From the NCBI RefSeq assembly GCF_009928415.1, contig NZ_JAABNN010000007.1:62001-126000 (forward strand): a stretch of 64,000 nt of DNA, read 5' to 3'. The DNA comes from Bacillus sp. USDA818B3_A. GTDB taxonomy: Bacteria > Bacillota > Bacilli > Bacillales > Cytobacillaceae. Shown piece by piece: positions 34,735 to 46,990 of the stretch. A program made the position numbers and the translations under genes. Every line of letters starts with the position of its first letter. The first letter of the stretch is position 1. Below the pieces are notes generated by a model that was not told where the DNA came from, searched no databases, and saw nothing but the letters and a program-made list of their open reading frames with translations.

Positions 34735-34751
34735 TAACAAACTGTTTGTTA
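34735..34751. promoter_or_regulatory. Palindrome between the uxuA-like gene and lysR
   Basis: TAACAAA-CTG-TTTGTTA, 7-bp perfect arms, in the divergent intergenic region. A LysR-type regulator would be expected to bind here; an overlapping TTGTTATACAA (34746-34756) is a weaker alternative. Confidence 0.5.
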
Positions 34752-34843
34752 TACAATCATTTTAATGTGAAATCGCTATCAAGGAAAATATTGGTTTTTT
34801 ATTAAAAATACAAAAAGATTTTTATAACAAAGTGGGTGCTAGT

Positions 34844-35698
34844 ATGGATTTTCGAGATTTTGAAATCCTGCAAGTTTTATTTGAGGAAAAAAATATAAAA
34901 AAAGCGGCCGATCGGTTATTTCTTTCGCAGCCGGCGGTAACATATCGCATTCACCAATTGGAAAAGGATTTAGACATACCGATCCTGATTAGGGGGAATA
35001 AGGGAGTTCAATTTACGCTGCAAGGTGAATTTTTAGTAGAGAGTACAAAGAGGCTCTTAGACGAGAGGGACACGATGATTGAGCAGGTTCAAAATATGGC
35101 CGATGATGTCCAAGGAACTTTAAGACTTGGAGTTTCAAATAATTTCGCGATCTCCAAGTTTCCACCGATCATAGCAAGTTTTAACAAAGCCTTTCCCAAG
35201 GTTAAAATTCAACTAAAAACGGGGCTGGGAATTGAAATTATGAAGCTATTGGAAGAAGGGGAGATACATATTGGTATCGAAAGTGCCGGCCATAAATGGT
35301 CAGAGAAGAAGGTGCTGATAGATAGGAGTAAAATTTGCCTAATTTCAAAGGAGAAAATCACTTGGAACGATCTGCCGTCGCAAAACATGATCTCTATTGC
35401 GACCCCCTCGATTAAAAAAGTATTCACAAACTGGTGGCCAAGTATGTTTAAGAGGGTCCCAAGTATTACGATGGAAACAGATTATGTGGAGACCTGTAAA
35501 CGTATGGTGATCAATGGATTAGGTGTTGCCTTTGTACCTGCTTTTAGTTTAGAACCGAATGATCCCTTACATATCCTCGAACTTTCCGATATCTCAAAAG
35601 AAGAATATAGGATGGAGAGCTGGATGAATTACCGGGAATCTACGGTAGAGCTTTCCGTAGTAAGAGAATTTATTACCTTTATGAAAGACAGAATTTAA
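34844..35698 (+). CDS. LysR family transcriptional regulator
   Basis: 284 residues. N-terminal winged HTH (residues 1-60: FEILQVLFEEKNIKKAADRL, then LSQPAVTYRIHQLE), linker helix, then a periplasmic-binding-like effector domain from about 90. Start ATG 34844 gives the standard LysR N-terminus; a GTG at 34832 is possible. Divergent from the UxuA-like/MFS genes, which it most likely regulates using the palindrome between them. Effector probably a sugar acid. Confidence 0.9.
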   Translation: MDFRDFEILQVLFEEKNIKKAADRLFLSQPAVTYRIHQLEKDLDIPILIRGNKGVQFTLQGEFLVESTKRLLDERDTMIEQVQNMADDVQGTLRLGVSNNFAISKFPPIIASFNKAFPKVKIQLKTGLGIEIMKLLEEGEIHIGIESAGHKWSEKKVLIDRSKICLISKEKITWNDLPSQNMISIATPSIKKVFTNWWPSMFKRVPSITMETDYVETCKRMVINGLGVAFVPAFSLEPNDPLHILELSDISKEEYRMESWMNYRESTVELSVVREFITFMKDRI

Positions 35699-35757
35699 GG
35701 AAAAGGATAAATTACAACTAAAAGAAAAATACTAACAAATGTTCGGAGGTGGAAGTG

Positions 35758-36072
35758 ATGGAACAGAAGGATTATGAAAAAATTTACGAAGAGTACAAAG
35801 CTCAAAGTGAGCAGCAGGCACAATTGGAAGGTGCCCATGAAAATAGCACTGGTAAAGAGGAATTTGTTGCTGTTAGAAAAAATGATGACGGTGATATCAT
35901 TGCTTTTAAAACAAGTACGGGCAGGGAGTTAGATTATTTAACTGCGTTAAGTGATGCAAAGGCAGGGAAGCTTGCACATGTTGATGTCTTTCATAAATAT
36001 GGACGAGATATTATCCGCAGTGAGCCTGACGGCATCAAGGAGAACAATCTTGGGCAGCTGCCTGAATTTTAA
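35758..36072 (+). CDS. DUF3892 family small protein
   Basis: 104 residues. The central part (EEFVAVRKNDDGDIIAFKTS, about residues 38-57) and the HVDVFHKYGRDIIRSEPDG end are typical of DUF3892, a small family common in Bacillus and of unknown role. The first 35 residues are a charged helix. ATG 35758 with CGGAGG 8 nt upstream. Alone between a LysR gene and the leu operon end; its terminator serves both. Confidence 0.82.
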   Translation: MEQKDYEKIYEEYKAQSEQQAQLEGAHENSTGKEEFVAVRKNDDGDIIAFKTSTGRELDYLTALSDAKAGKLAHVDVFHKYGRDIIRSEPDGIKENNLGQLPEF

Positions 36073-36077
36073 AAGAA

Positions 36078-36109
36078 AAAATGCGCTAGGGCGTGGCCCT
36101 GCGCATTTT
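36078..36109. terminator. Bidirectional terminator for DUF3892 gene and the ilv-leu operon
   Basis: AAAATGCGC-t-AGGGC-gtg-GCCCT-GCGCATTTT forms a 14-bp stem with one bulge; it overlaps the leuD stop codon. Confidence 0.92.
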
Positions 36110-36692
36110 ATTTGCTCAATGCTTCATATTGCTCGATTTTATCTTCGTAAGTTAACGTTACGCCAATTTCATCCCAGCCATTTAACAGCATTTGTTTAGG
36201 GTATGGGGCAATATCGAATGTAAGTTCAAAGCCTTCATTGTCGTATACTTTTTGTGCCTCAAGGTCAACTGTTAATGTGTATTCAGTGGTTTCAGCCTTT
36301 TTAATAATCGTCTGAACTTGTTCCTCACTTGCTACAATCGCAAGAATCCCATTTTTCACACAGTTGTTTTTAAAAATATCGGCATAGCTTGGAGCGATGA
36401 TGATTTTGAATCCATAATCCTGAACCGCCCATGGAGCATGCTCACGGGACGATCCGCATCCGAAGTTTTCACCGGCAACTAAGATCGATGCCCCTTGATA
36501 CTTTGCATCATTAAGTGAAAAATCAGGGCGGGGATTTCCGTTATCATCAAACCGCCAGTTATAAAATAGGAATTGGCCGAATCCACTGCGTTCAATCCGC
36601 TTCAAAAATTGCTTAGGGATAATTTGGTCAGTATCAATATTCGTCCGGTTTATTGGATAAACAAGGCCTTGGTGTACGCGTAATGGTTCCAT
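36108..36692 (-). CDS. leuD: 3-isopropylmalate dehydratase small subunit
   Basis: 194-residue swivel domain of isopropylmalate isomerase, which with LeuC isomerises 2- to 3-isopropylmalate in leucine synthesis. Motifs: NRTNIDTDQIIPKQFLK near residue 15, GENFGCGSSREHAPWA near 73, and IIAPSYADIFKNNC near 96. Starts 1 bp from the leuC stop. Last gene of the operon. Confidence 0.96.
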   Translation of the reverse strand: MEPLRVHQGLVYPINRTNIDTDQIIPKQFLKRIERSGFGQFLFYNWRFDDNGNPRPDFSLNDAKYQGASILVAGENFGCGSSREHAPWAVQDYGFKIIIAPSYADIFKNNCVKNGILAIVASEEQVQTIIKKAETTEYTLTVDLEAQKVYDNEGFELTFDIAPYPKQMLLNGWDEIGVTLTYEDKIEQYEALSK

Positions 36693-36693
36693 A

Positions 36694-38112
36694 TTAAATT
36701 ACCTCCTGTGCCGTAAATTGACGGACATCCACAAAATGGCCGGCTACTGCTGCCGCTGCAGCCATTTCAGGGCTTACTAGATGTGTACGGGCACCATTGC
36801 CTTGGCGTCCTTCAAAGTTACGGTTAGATGTAGAAGCACAGCGTCCGCCTGGAGGAACAATATCATCATTCATCGCAAGACACATACTGCAGCCTGCTTC
36901 ACGCCATTCAAATCCAGCATCGATAAACACTTGATCAATTCCTTCTTTTTCAGCGGCAAGTTTAATGCTGAAAGAACCTGGAACGACAATCGCTTTGACA
37001 CCAGGATTTACTTTGCGGCCGCGAACCACTTCAGCAGCATTACGTAAATCGCTCAATCTTGAGTTTGTACAAGAACCAATAAATACATGATCAATTGCCA
37101 CACTTGAAAGAGGCTGTCCAGCTTCAAGTCCCATATATTCAAGGGCACGCTTGATTTCGTCTTTTTCACTAGCCTTGTCCGTATGATCAGGGCTTGGCAC
37201 GTTTGCAGTGACAGGGATACACATACCAGGGTTTGTTCCCCATGTTACCTGCGGTTCAACTTCTGCTGCCTCAATTTCAACGACTGTATCATAGACTGCA
37301 CCTTCATCCGTTGCAAGAGCACGCCATTTTTCTACAGCTTTTTCAAACTCTTCCCCTTGAGGAGCATGTCTTCGGCCGCGTAAGTATTCAAAAGTCGTTT
37401 CATCAGGAGTAATTAATCCAGCTCTGGCACCAGCCTCAATCGACATGTTGCAGACAGTCATGCGCTCATCCATAGAAAGGGCACGGATGGCTTCACCAGT
37501 GTATTCAATAACGTAACCAGTACCAAATTGAACACCGAATTTACCAATAATCGCAAGGATTAAATCTTTCGCAGTAACGCCTGTCCCAAGTTTGCCATTT
37601 ACTTTGACATTAAGGGTCTTTGGTTTTGCCTGCCAAAGTGTTTGAGTAGCAAGAACGTGTTCTACTTCACTTGTACCAATACCAAAGGCAAGGGCACCAA
37701 ATGCACCATGTGTAGAAGTATGGCTGTCACCGCAGACAATTGTTTTACCAGGCTGGGTAAGCCCTAGCTCAGGACCAATGACGTGGACGATTCCGTTGTC
37801 TGGATGATGAATGTCGGCAAGAGTTACCCCGAATTCTTGACAGTTCTTCTGTAAGGTATCGATTTGATTCTTCGAAACAGGATCGTCAATAGTCAGCCTC
37901 TGGCGGGTCGGCACATTATGATCCATGGTTGCAAAAGTCAAATCAGGGCGGCGTACTTTGCGCCCGTTCATTCGTAGGCCTTCGAATGCTTGAGGAGAGG
38001 TTACTTCATGAACAAGGTGTAAATCAATATATAGTAAATCTGGTTTTCCTTCTTCTTGATGGACAATATGTTGTTCCCAAATTTTTTCAATAATCGTTTT
38101 TGGTGTTTTCAT
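36694..38112 (-). CDS. leuC: 3-isopropylmalate dehydratase large subunit
   Basis: 472-residue aconitase-family subunit with a 4Fe-4S cluster. Motifs: [12 protein letters not shown] near residue 32, [18 protein letters not shown] near 132, [16 protein letters not shown] near 344 and the CSMCLAMN segment near 407, which give the three cluster Cys. Start ATG 38112 with GTGAGGAAG upstream gives exactly the usual LeuC N-terminus; longer in-frame sequence upstream is not family-like. A terminator-like hairpin lies between leuB and this gene. Confidence 0.96.
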   Translation of the reverse strand: MKTPKTIIEKIWEQHIVHQEEGKPDLLYIDLHLVHEVTSPQAFEGLRMNGRKVRRPDLTFATMDHNVPTRQRLTIDDPVSKNQIDTLQKNCQEFGVTLADIHHPDNGIVHVIGPELGLTQPGKTIVCGDSHTSTHGAFGALAFGIGTSEVEHVLATQTLWQAKPKTLNVKVNGKLGTGVTAKDLILAIIGKFGVQFGTGYVIEYTGEAIRALSMDERMTVCNMSIEAGARAGLITPDETTFEYLRGRRHAPQGEEFEKAVEKWRALATDEGAVYDTVVEIEAAEVEPQVTWGTNPGMCIPVTANVPSPDHTDKASEKDEIKRALEYMGLEAGQPLSSVAIDHVFIGSCTNSRLSDLRNAAEVVRGRKVNPGVKAIVVPGSFSIKLAAEKEGIDQVFIDAGFEWREAGCSMCLAMNDDIVPPGGRCASTSNRNFEGRQGNGARTHLVSPEMAAAAAVAGHFVDVRQFTAQEVI

Positions 38113-38155
38113 AGTACACTTCCTCACTATAAGAGATTTATAGTTTTTATGGATA

Positions 38156-38199
38156 GAAAAATTGCGGGTAAACCATTTAACCAAACGGTTTACCCTGCA
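38156..38199 (-). terminator. Terminator-like hairpin between leuB and leuC
   Basis: In minus-strand RNA GCAGGGTAAACC pairs with GGTTTACCCGC (bulged A) around a 12-nt loop, followed by AAUUUUU. It is inside the operon, so it is either a partial terminator or an RNA-processing and stabilising structure. Confidence 0.65.
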
Positions 38200-38205
38200 A
38201 ATGAA

Positions 38206-39312
38206 TTAATAATAACAGCTGGCAATGCATTTAGATGCATGCTGAGACTTAATATAGTCGACGATTAATTTTGTCATTTCAGATGTTCCAACTTGACGTC
38301 CTTCTTTGATTTGAAGGTCGCCCGTATGGTATCCGGCATCAAGGACTGATTGCACGGCATCTTCAATTACTTTTGCTTCGTTATTAAAATCAAATGAATA
38401 TCTGAGCATCATCGCTGCAGATAAAATCATTGCGCATGGGTTGGCGATTCCTTTGCCGGCAATGTCCGGCGCGGAACCGTGTACTGGTTCGTAAAGGCCT
38501 ACGCCGTCTTCACGCAAGCTTGCAGAAGGGAGCATGCCGATCGAGCCTGTTAAAACGGATGCTTCATCACTTAAAATATCGCCAAAGAGGTTTTCGGTAA
38601 CAACAACATCAAACTGTGTAGGATTTGTAATTAACTTCATAGCTGCCGCATCAACCAATACATGTTCAACGACAACATCTGGATATTGAGCTTTTTTCTC
38701 TTCCACAACTTCACGCCACATCTTGCTAGATTCAAGGACATTGGCTTTGTCAACGGAAGTAAGGTGCCCCGAACGCTGCTGAGCAGCCTGGAAGCCTTTA
38801 TCTACAATTCTCTCAATTTCCTTACGAGTATAAGTAAGTGTATCGACTACAGAGTTTCCATCATCACGCCGTTCACTTGGTGTACCAAAGTAAAGTCCGC
38901 CCGTTAATTCACGTACAATGAGGAGGTCGCTTCCTGCAACTACTTCTTCCTTTAGCGGGGAGGCATGGAGCAGGTTTTTAAATCCCTTAATCGGCCTTAA
39001 ATTTGCATATAAATCCAATGCTTTTCGGATACCAAGCAAGCCGCGCTCTGGGCGAAGGTGGGAAGGGTTTTGATCCCATTTTGGCCCGCCTACAGCACCA
39101 AGTAAGACAGCGTCTGCTTGTTTACAGGCCTCCACTGTTGAATCTGGAAGGGGAGTGCCATACTGATCAATGGCTGCTCCTCCGATTTCATGGGTTTCAA
39201 AGTTAAAACTATGGTTAAATTCTTCCGCAATTGCTTGTAACACATCTTTTGCGGAATTAATAACTTCCTTGCCGATCCCATCCCCGGGAAGTAAGACAAT
39301 ATGTTTTTTCAC
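38206..39312 (-). CDS. leuB: 3-isopropylmalate dehydrogenase
   Basis: 368 residues, NAD-dependent oxidative decarboxylation in leucine synthesis. Motifs: LLPGDGIGKEV near residue 7, LLGAVGGPKWD near 71, RPERGLLGIRKAL near 88, SVDKANVLESSKMWREV near 185, and the EPVHGSAPDIAGKGIANP signature near 273. Start is GTG 39312 with GAGGAGG 9 nt upstream; ATG-like codon six residues earlier falls in that site. The upstream gap to leuA is about 205 bp and contains a GC-rich repeat. Confidence 0.95.
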   Translation of the reverse strand: MKKHIVLLPGDGIGKEVINSAKDVLQAIAEEFNHSFNFETHEIGGAAIDQYGTPLPDSTVEACKQADAVLLGAVGGPKWDQNPSHLRPERGLLGIRKALDLYANLRPIKGFKNLLHASPLKEEVVAGSDLLIVRELTGGLYFGTPSERRDDGNSVVDTLTYTRKEIERIVDKGFQAAQQRSGHLTSVDKANVLESSKMWREVVEEKKAQYPDVVVEHVLVDAAAMKLITNPTQFDVVVTENLFGDILSDEASVLTGSIGMLPSASLREDGVGLYEPVHGSAPDIAGKGIANPCAMILSAAMMLRYSFDFNNEAKVIEDAVQSVLDAGYHTGDLQIKEGRQVGTSEMTKLIVDYIKSQHASKCIASCYY

Positions 39313-39362
39313 TAGAAGCAACCTCCTCATTTTCTTGTTTTTTAAAAAGTCCTTTTAGATTA

Positions 39363-39499
39363 GGCTGCTGATTTCCGCTCCAGGCACTCGCTTTCCGCGG
39401 GCGTGCCGGGGAGCCTCCTCGGCGCAAAGCGCCTGTGGGGTCTCCCCAGCCCCTCACTCCCGCAGGAGTCGAGTGCCTTCCGCTCCAATCAACAGAGCC
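39363..39499. repeat. GC-rich 136-bp palindromic element, copy 2, inside the leu operon
   Basis: Ends GGCTGCTGATT and AATCAACAGAGCC; inner pairs AGGCACTCG with CGAGTGCCT, and GGCGC with GCGCC. Same orientation as copy 1 at 28771-28906. Where the inner arm differs between copies (AGGCGGC versus AGGCACTCG) both sides have changed together, so the fold is conserved. It sits between leuA and leuB of one transcript. Confidence 0.85.
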
Positions 39500-39517
39500 C
39501 GATCTAAAAGAACATTA

Positions 39518-42086
<2,569 letters not shown>

Positions 42087-42106
42087 TCATCCCTTCAAAT
42101 ATATTG

Positions 42107-42628
42107 TTATTTTAATAGTGAATAGGTTGCTAGATCGTTTACTTGTGGCTGGTGCCCGCGCTGGAGGGCAGTCAGACCGGTTCTGGCAATTTCTTTAATG
42201 CCGTAAGGCCGGAGCATTTCGATCAAAGCATCAATTTTATCAGGACGTCCTGTAATTTGGACGGCGAGACTATCTTTACTTACATCAATAATTAAGGCAC
42301 GGAACGGATCAATAATTCCGTTGATTTCACTGCGCAATTGGCTGTTAGAAGCTACTTTAATTAAGGCTAGTTCGCGGGCAACAATTGCTTTATCAGTAAT
42401 ATCGGAAACTTTTAATACATCAATCTGCTTGTTTAATTGTTTTGTTACCTGTTCAAGACGCTGTTCGTCTTCCACTTCAACTACCAGGGTCATTTTTGAA
42501 ATACCTTCCGTTTCGGATGGACCGACGGAGATACTTTCAATATTGAATTGGCGTCTTTGCAAGAGACCTGTGACTCGGTTTAGAACACCGCTTCGGTCTT
42601 GTACAGTTGCTGTTATGATCCGTTTCAT
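42107..42628 (-). CDS. ilvH: Acetolactate synthase small (regulatory) subunit
   Basis: 173 residues. N-terminal ACT domain ([20 protein letters not shown] near residue 11) for valine feedback and a C-terminal ALS_ss_C domain ([20 protein letters not shown] near 124). Binds the IlvB catalytic subunit. The start ATG overlaps the ilvB stop (ATGA type, 4 bp), so the subunits are translationally coupled. Confidence 0.96.
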   Translation of the reverse strand: MKRIITATVQDRSGVLNRVTGLLQRRQFNIESISVGPSETEGISKMTLVVEVEDEQRLEQVTKQLNKQIDVLKVSDITDKAIVARELALIKVASNSQLRSEINGIIDPFRALIIDVSKDSLAVQITGRPDKIDALIEMLRPYGIKEIARTGLTALQRGHQPQVNDLATYSLLK

Positions 42629-44352
42629 GGTTTCACCCCTAACATTTCATGAATTCCTTTACCAGGGGCAATCATCGGGAATACTTTCTCTTGTTGAAGT
42701 ACACGGCAATCAACTAGTACTGGACCGTTATGAGCAAATACTTCCGGTAATACCGTGATTAGTTCTTCCTGATTGTTAACCTGATAGCCCTTGATTGAAT
42801 AGCTGTCAGCCAGTTTGACAAAATCAGGCTGTGTATGAAGGATCGATTCTGAAATCCGGTTTCCGTGTAAGAGTTCCTGCCATTGTCGAACCATACCTAG
42901 AGCGCCATTGTTGACAATGATGATCTTCACTGGAAGATTTCTTTCATAAATAATCCCTAATTCCTGAAGTGTCATCTGGAAGCCGCCATCGCCAACAATC
43001 GCGACTACTGTACTTTCAGGTTCAGCAATTTGAGCGCCAATTGCAGCAGGGAAGCCAAAGCCCATGGTGCCAAGTCCACCAGAAGTAATCCAGCGGTGCG
43101 GCTGTTTAAAGGTGTAATACTGTGCTGCCCACATTTGATGCTGACCTACATCAGTGGAGACGATGGCGTCACCGTTTGTTACTTTGTGAACTGCTTCAAT
43201 CACCCATTGAGGACACATACCATTTGGATCATGTTTATACCAAAGCGGATATTCCTGCTTGTTATCAGTCAGTTTTTGGCGCCACTCAGCAGCTTCAGGT
43301 GAAGTGATTTCCTGCTCTAGCAGTTGAGTTAATGCTTCTTTAGAATCAGAAACAATTGGAATATGTGTTGGAACATTTTTACCAATTTCTGCTGGGTCGA
43401 TGTCAATATGGGCAACTTTCGCAAAAGGTGCGAAGTGTTTCAGGTTTCCTGTCAGCCTGTCATCGAAACGGGCACCAAAGTTGATAAGCAAATCACATTC
43501 ATAAATGGCCATGTTTGCTGCATAGGTTCCATGCATTCCACCCATTCCTAATGAAAGGGGATTATCTGCAGGAAATGTTCCAAGTCCAAGTAAAGTGGTG
43601 ACTACAGGGATTTGGTATTTTTCCGCAAATGCAGTTAACTCGGCTGATGCCTTTCCATGAAGAACACCGGCACCTGAAAGAATAAGAGGCTTCGCTGCCT
43701 TTGAAATGGATTCAGCGAGTTTTTTAATTTGTAATGGATTTGGCTTTAGAGTTGGCTGGTATCCAGGTAAATTAATGCTCGCTTCTTCAGGCTCTTCGGT
43801 TAATACTCCTGCGGAGATATCTTTAGGGATATCGACTAAGACTGGTCCCGGTCGTCCGGTAGAAGCAATGTGGAAAGCTTCCTTGACGATTCTTGGCAGA
43901 TCCTCAATGGACTGTACCTGATAGTTATGTTTGGTAATCGGTGTTGTGATCGCCATAATATCCGCTTCTTGGAATGCGTCTGTTCCGATGATGTTTCTTG
44001 CAACCTGTCCTGTGAAAACGACAAGCGGCAGGGAATCCATCATAGCATCAGTGATACCAGTAACAAGGTTGGTTGCGCCGGGTCCTGAGGTTGCAATAAC
44101 AACGCCAGGTTTGCCAGTGACACGGGCATATCCTTCAGCTGCATGGATCATTCCTTGTTCATGTCGGAAGAGAACATGCTCGATGGTACCCTGGGCCCGA
44201 TAAATCGCATCGTATATTGGCAGAACAGCACCACCAGGATATCCAAACAGTGTTTCTACACCTTCTTTTTTCAGTAAGTCGATGAGAAGGTCTGCACCGG
44301 TTCTCGGTTCTGTAGTTGTTTGGACCTCAAGGTTTTTTGCTTCTACTTTCAC
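42625..44352 (-). CDS. ilvB: Acetolactate synthase large (catalytic) subunit
   Basis: 575-residue thiamine diphosphate and FAD enzyme. Shows [13 protein letters not shown] near residue 37 with the catalytic Glu in [16 protein letters not shown] near 62, [13 protein letters not shown] near 90, and the ThDP motif [13 protein letters not shown] ... NNGALGM from about 451. GTG start at 44352 with AAGGAGGG upstream. First gene of the ilvBHC-leuACBD operon, behind a T-box leader. Confidence 0.97.
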   Translation of the reverse strand: MKVEAKNLEVQTTTEPRTGADLLIDLLKKEGVETLFGYPGGAVLPIYDAIYRAQGTIEHVLFRHEQGMIHAAEGYARVTGKPGVVIATSGPGATNLVTGITDAMMDSLPLVVFTGQVARNIIGTDAFQEADIMAITTPITKHNYQVQSIEDLPRIVKEAFHIASTGRPGPVLVDIPKDISAGVLTEEPEEASINLPGYQPTLKPNPLQIKKLAESISKAAKPLILSGAGVLHGKASAELTAFAEKYQIPVVTTLLGLGTFPADNPLSLGMGGMHGTYAANMAIYECDLLINFGARFDDRLTGNLKHFAPFAKVAHIDIDPAEIGKNVPTHIPIVSDSKEALTQLLEQEITSPEAAEWRQKLTDNKQEYPLWYKHDPNGMCPQWVIEAVHKVTNGDAIVSTDVGQHQMWAAQYYTFKQPHRWITSGGLGTMGFGFPAAIGAQIAEPESTVVAIVGDGGFQMTLQELGIIYERNLPVKIIIVNNGALGMVRQWQELLHGNRISESILHTQPDFVKLADSYSIKGYQVNNQEELITVLPEVFAHNGPVLVDCRVLQQEKVFPMIAPGKGIHEMLGVKP

Positions 44353-44441
44353 GTCGTAATCCCTCCTTAAGGGTAATAATTGAATGTAGATGTCGGAAAA
44401 TAGTGATTTGTTATTTTTGTATTATAATATAGAAATTTGTA

Positions 44442-44456
44442 AATATACAGAATATT
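44442..44456 (-). promoter_or_regulatory. Possible CodY box before ilvB
   Basis: AATATTCTGTATATT on the minus strand differs from the CodY consensus AATTTTCWGAAAATT at three positions. It lies between the T-box terminator and ilvB. CodY control of ilv-leu is known in Bacillus, but the region is AT-rich, so chance is possible. Confidence 0.35.
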
Positions 44457-44503
44457 TTTTTGGAAAAACGTCGAAATTTGACAATAAATCTTTATACGCA
44501 GTC

Positions 44504-44812
44504 AAAAAGGCCTAATCTCCACGAATTAACTGCAATCACAAAATAAGCAGAATAATCGGGGAGAAAAGGCCTTTTCATTTTCTCGGTACCACCCGTTTTT
44601 TACAGTATCCTTACAAATACTGCCTTATGAAGCGAAACTTAAAAGATGCGCTTCTTTTGATAACAGGTGCTTAAAAGAAACACCTGATTGAGCCTACTTT
44701 CGCAAACAATTTCAGCCCAACACTCAGGGATGATGTCAGAATAAGTTGTATTACTGGGCTTCCAGCAACCCCAGCTCTCTGAAAATACAATGTCTTATTC
44801 CTTTATTCCCGT
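44504..44812 (-). promoter_or_regulatory. T-box riboswitch leader of the ilv-leu operon
   Basis: Senses uncharged tRNA. Stem I runs from about 44812, with the AG-box GAGAG and the apical GCTGGG/CCCAGT helix (about 44750-44785). The T-box sequence AACGGGTGGTACCGAGA is at 44581-44597. It is followed by a long terminator helix, AAAAGGCCT...TCTCC with GGAGA..AGGCCTTTTT (44504-44577). In stem I the helix GGGA/TCCC is preceded by ATC-A, so the specifier looks like AUC (Ile); CTG (Leu) a few bases upstream is the alternative. Confidence 0.93.
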
Positions 44813-44819
44813 CTTCGAT

Positions 44820-44847
44820 TTTATATATTTCTTTGTCAAATGATCAA
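44820..44847 (-). promoter_or_regulatory. Promoter of the ilvB operon
   Basis: On the minus strand TTGATC (44842-44847), 16-bp spacer, TATAAA (44820-44825). The transcript would start near 44812, just where stem I of the T-box begins. It lies 70 bp downstream of ilvD with no convincing ilvD terminator between. Confidence 0.6.
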
Positions 44848-44917
44848 AAACAAATTTTAGTACCTTAGCTTCCTTAGGGAAGGGGAGGAGTACTAGGAAT
44901 TCCCATTTTAGATAAAT

Positions 44918-46588
44918 CTATATTTTCATTACCCCGCCAGTATTGGCAGAAGTTACAAGTTTTGCATACTTTGCAAGATAACCTGATTTAATTTTTGGCT
45001 CTGGTTTTACCCAGTTCTGACGTCGTTCAGCTAACACTTCATCATCCACAATCAGTTCAATGGAACGTGCTTCGAGGTCAATTACGATTTTGTCACCATT
45101 TTCAACGAGACCGATTGGTCCGCCTTCTGCTGCTTCAGGTGAGATATGACCGATGGAAATTCCGCGGCTTGCACCTGAGAAACGGCCGTCAGTGATCAGG
45201 GCAACTTCTTTTCCTAAACCTCGGCCCATAATAGCGGAGGTAGGAGCTAGCATTTCTGGCATTCCGGGACCGCCTTTAGGACCTTCGTAGCGAATAACGA
45301 CTACATGGCCGGCTTTAACCGTTCCGTTATTAATGCTTTCTAGTGCCTCATCCTGAGATTCAAAAACAATTGCTTCACCTAAGAATGTTTTAATGGAAGG
45401 ATCTACAGCACCAACTTTAATTACTGCACCATCTGGAGCAATGTTTCCATATAGGATGGATAGTCCACCAACTGGGCTATATGGATTGTCTTTTGTCCGG
45501 ATGACTGCTTCATTTGTGATTGTTGCGTCCTTCACATTCTCTCGAAGAGTTTTTCCCGTAATCGTTAGGCGGTTATCGTGTAAGGCACCTTCTACTTTAT
45601 AAAGTTCATTGATGATGGCACTTACACCGCCAGCGCGATGAACATCGTCCATCGAATAATCAGATGCTGGCATAATCTTAGAAAGGTAAGGAACTCTTTC
45701 AGCAATTTTATTGACTTCACGAAGATCATAATCGATACCTGCTTCATGGGCAATCGCTAATGTGTGTAACACAGTATTAGTGGAACCGCCCATTGCCATA
45801 TCGAGTGCAAAAGCATTATCAATCGCTTCTCTGGTAATGATGTCGCGAGGTTTAATATCTTTTTTGATTAAATCAATTAAATGTCTTGCTGCTTGCCTAA
45901 TTAGTTCATGTCTCTCTTCAGAAGTAGCAACCATTGTACCGTTGCCAGGAACGGTCATTCCCAAAACTTCCATTAAACAGTTCATTGAGTTTGCTGTGAA
46001 CATTCCTGAACATGAGCCGCAGGTAGGGCAGGCATTGGTTTCGATTTCAAGCAGCTGCTGTTGGCTGATGGTACCGTTGTGGTATGCACCAACACCTTCA
46101 AAAACTGAAGTCAGGGAAAGATTTTTTCCTGTCGTTGGTGAAACACCTGCCTCCATTGGACCGCCTGATACAAATACGGATGGTACATTGGTTCTTGCGG
46201 CAGCCATTAACATCCCTGGTGTGATTTTGTCACAGTTTGGAATGTAAAAAACTCCATCAAACCAGTGTGCGTTAATTACTGTTTCAGCACTGTCGGCAAT
46301 AATTTCACGGCTTGGAAGGGAGTAACGCATGCCAATATGCCCCATGGCAATACCGTCATCAACACCGATTGTATTAAATTCAAATGGAATACCTCCGGCT
46401 TCCCGGATCGCTTCTTTCACGATTTCACCGAAACGATTAAGGTGTTTATGTCCTGGGATAATGTCTATATACGAGTTGCAAACCCCGATAAATGGCTTCT
46501 CTAAGTCACTCGTTTTTACCCCTGTTGCATATAAAAGACTACGGTGGGGAGCACGATCAATTCCCTTTTTAATCATATCGCTTCGCAT
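44918..46588 (-). CDS. ilvD: Dihydroxy-acid dehydratase
   Basis: 556 residues, iron-sulfur enzyme of the IlvD/Edd family, dehydrating dihydroxy acids to keto acids for all three branched-chain amino acids. Cluster Cys in FIGVCNSY near residue 37, [12 protein letters not shown] near 117 and [16 protein letters not shown] near 192; [20 protein letters not shown] near 448. ATG with AAGGAG upstream. In Bacillus subtilis ilvD is separate; here it directly precedes the T-box-ilvB operon in the same direction. Confidence 0.97.
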   Translation of the reverse strand: MRSDMIKKGIDRAPHRSLLYATGVKTSDLEKPFIGVCNSYIDIIPGHKHLNRFGEIVKEAIREAGGIPFEFNTIGVDDGIAMGHIGMRYSLPSREIIADSAETVINAHWFDGVFYIPNCDKITPGMLMAAARTNVPSVFVSGGPMEAGVSPTTGKNLSLTSVFEGVGAYHNGTISQQQLLEIETNACPTCGSCSGMFTANSMNCLMEVLGMTVPGNGTMVATSEERHELIRQAARHLIDLIKKDIKPRDIITREAIDNAFALDMAMGGSTNTVLHTLAIAHEAGIDYDLREVNKIAERVPYLSKIMPASDYSMDDVHRAGGVSAIINELYKVEGALHDNRLTITGKTLRENVKDATITNEAVIRTKDNPYSPVGGLSILYGNIAPDGAVIKVGAVDPSIKTFLGEAIVFESQDEALESINNGTVKAGHVVVIRYEGPKGGPGMPEMLAPTSAIMGRGLGKEVALITDGRFSGASRGISIGHISPEAAEGGPIGLVENGDKIVIDLEARSIELIVDDEVLAERRQNWVKPEPKIKSGYLAKYAKLVTSANTGGVMKI

Positions 46589-46734
46589 TTTATTAGCTCC
46601 TTACTGACAATGGGATGGTTTGCCCTTTTTGGGTAACAAGCCATACCGTCGATTATGACAATTCTTTTCCAATCACTCCATCCCCAAAAGTAGGAATAAA
46701 GCCATTGGTAAAGATTAATGATTTATTTTCGATT

Positions 46735-46763
46735 ATCATACAACCAATCGGGAACATGGTCAA
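46735..46763 (-). promoter_or_regulatory. Promoter of ilvD
   Basis: On the minus strand TTGACC (46758-46763), 17-bp spacer, TATGAT (46735-46740). Each hexamer has one mismatch. Leader is about 140 nt and contains a possible hairpin (GGTATGG with CCATCC) but no T-box motif. Confidence 0.7.
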
Positions 46764-46845
46764 CATAAAAATCTGACAATTCAAACAAATCGGAAAAACT
46801 GATAGCGTTTTCATCATTGGTCTAATAAGGAATTTTTAAATAAAA

Positions 46846-46860
46846 AATTTTTAAAAAATT
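46846..46860. promoter_or_regulatory. Possible CodY box upstream of ilvD
   Basis: AATTTTTAAAAAATT has two mismatches to the CodY consensus, and a half-site AATTTTCAG is nearby at 46898-46906. It lies upstream of the ilvD promoter in an extremely AT-rich stretch, so support is modest. Confidence 0.35.
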
Positions 46861-46990
46861 TTTTATTCTTTTAAGAGGTGGACAGATTATTCGGAGAATT
46901 TTCAGTAGTAACTAGGGTAGAAGAGGATTCATGTCCCTTTAAAAACTACTAGGTTGATAGTGGAAAATGTTAGATTAGTATAGTAGTTTA

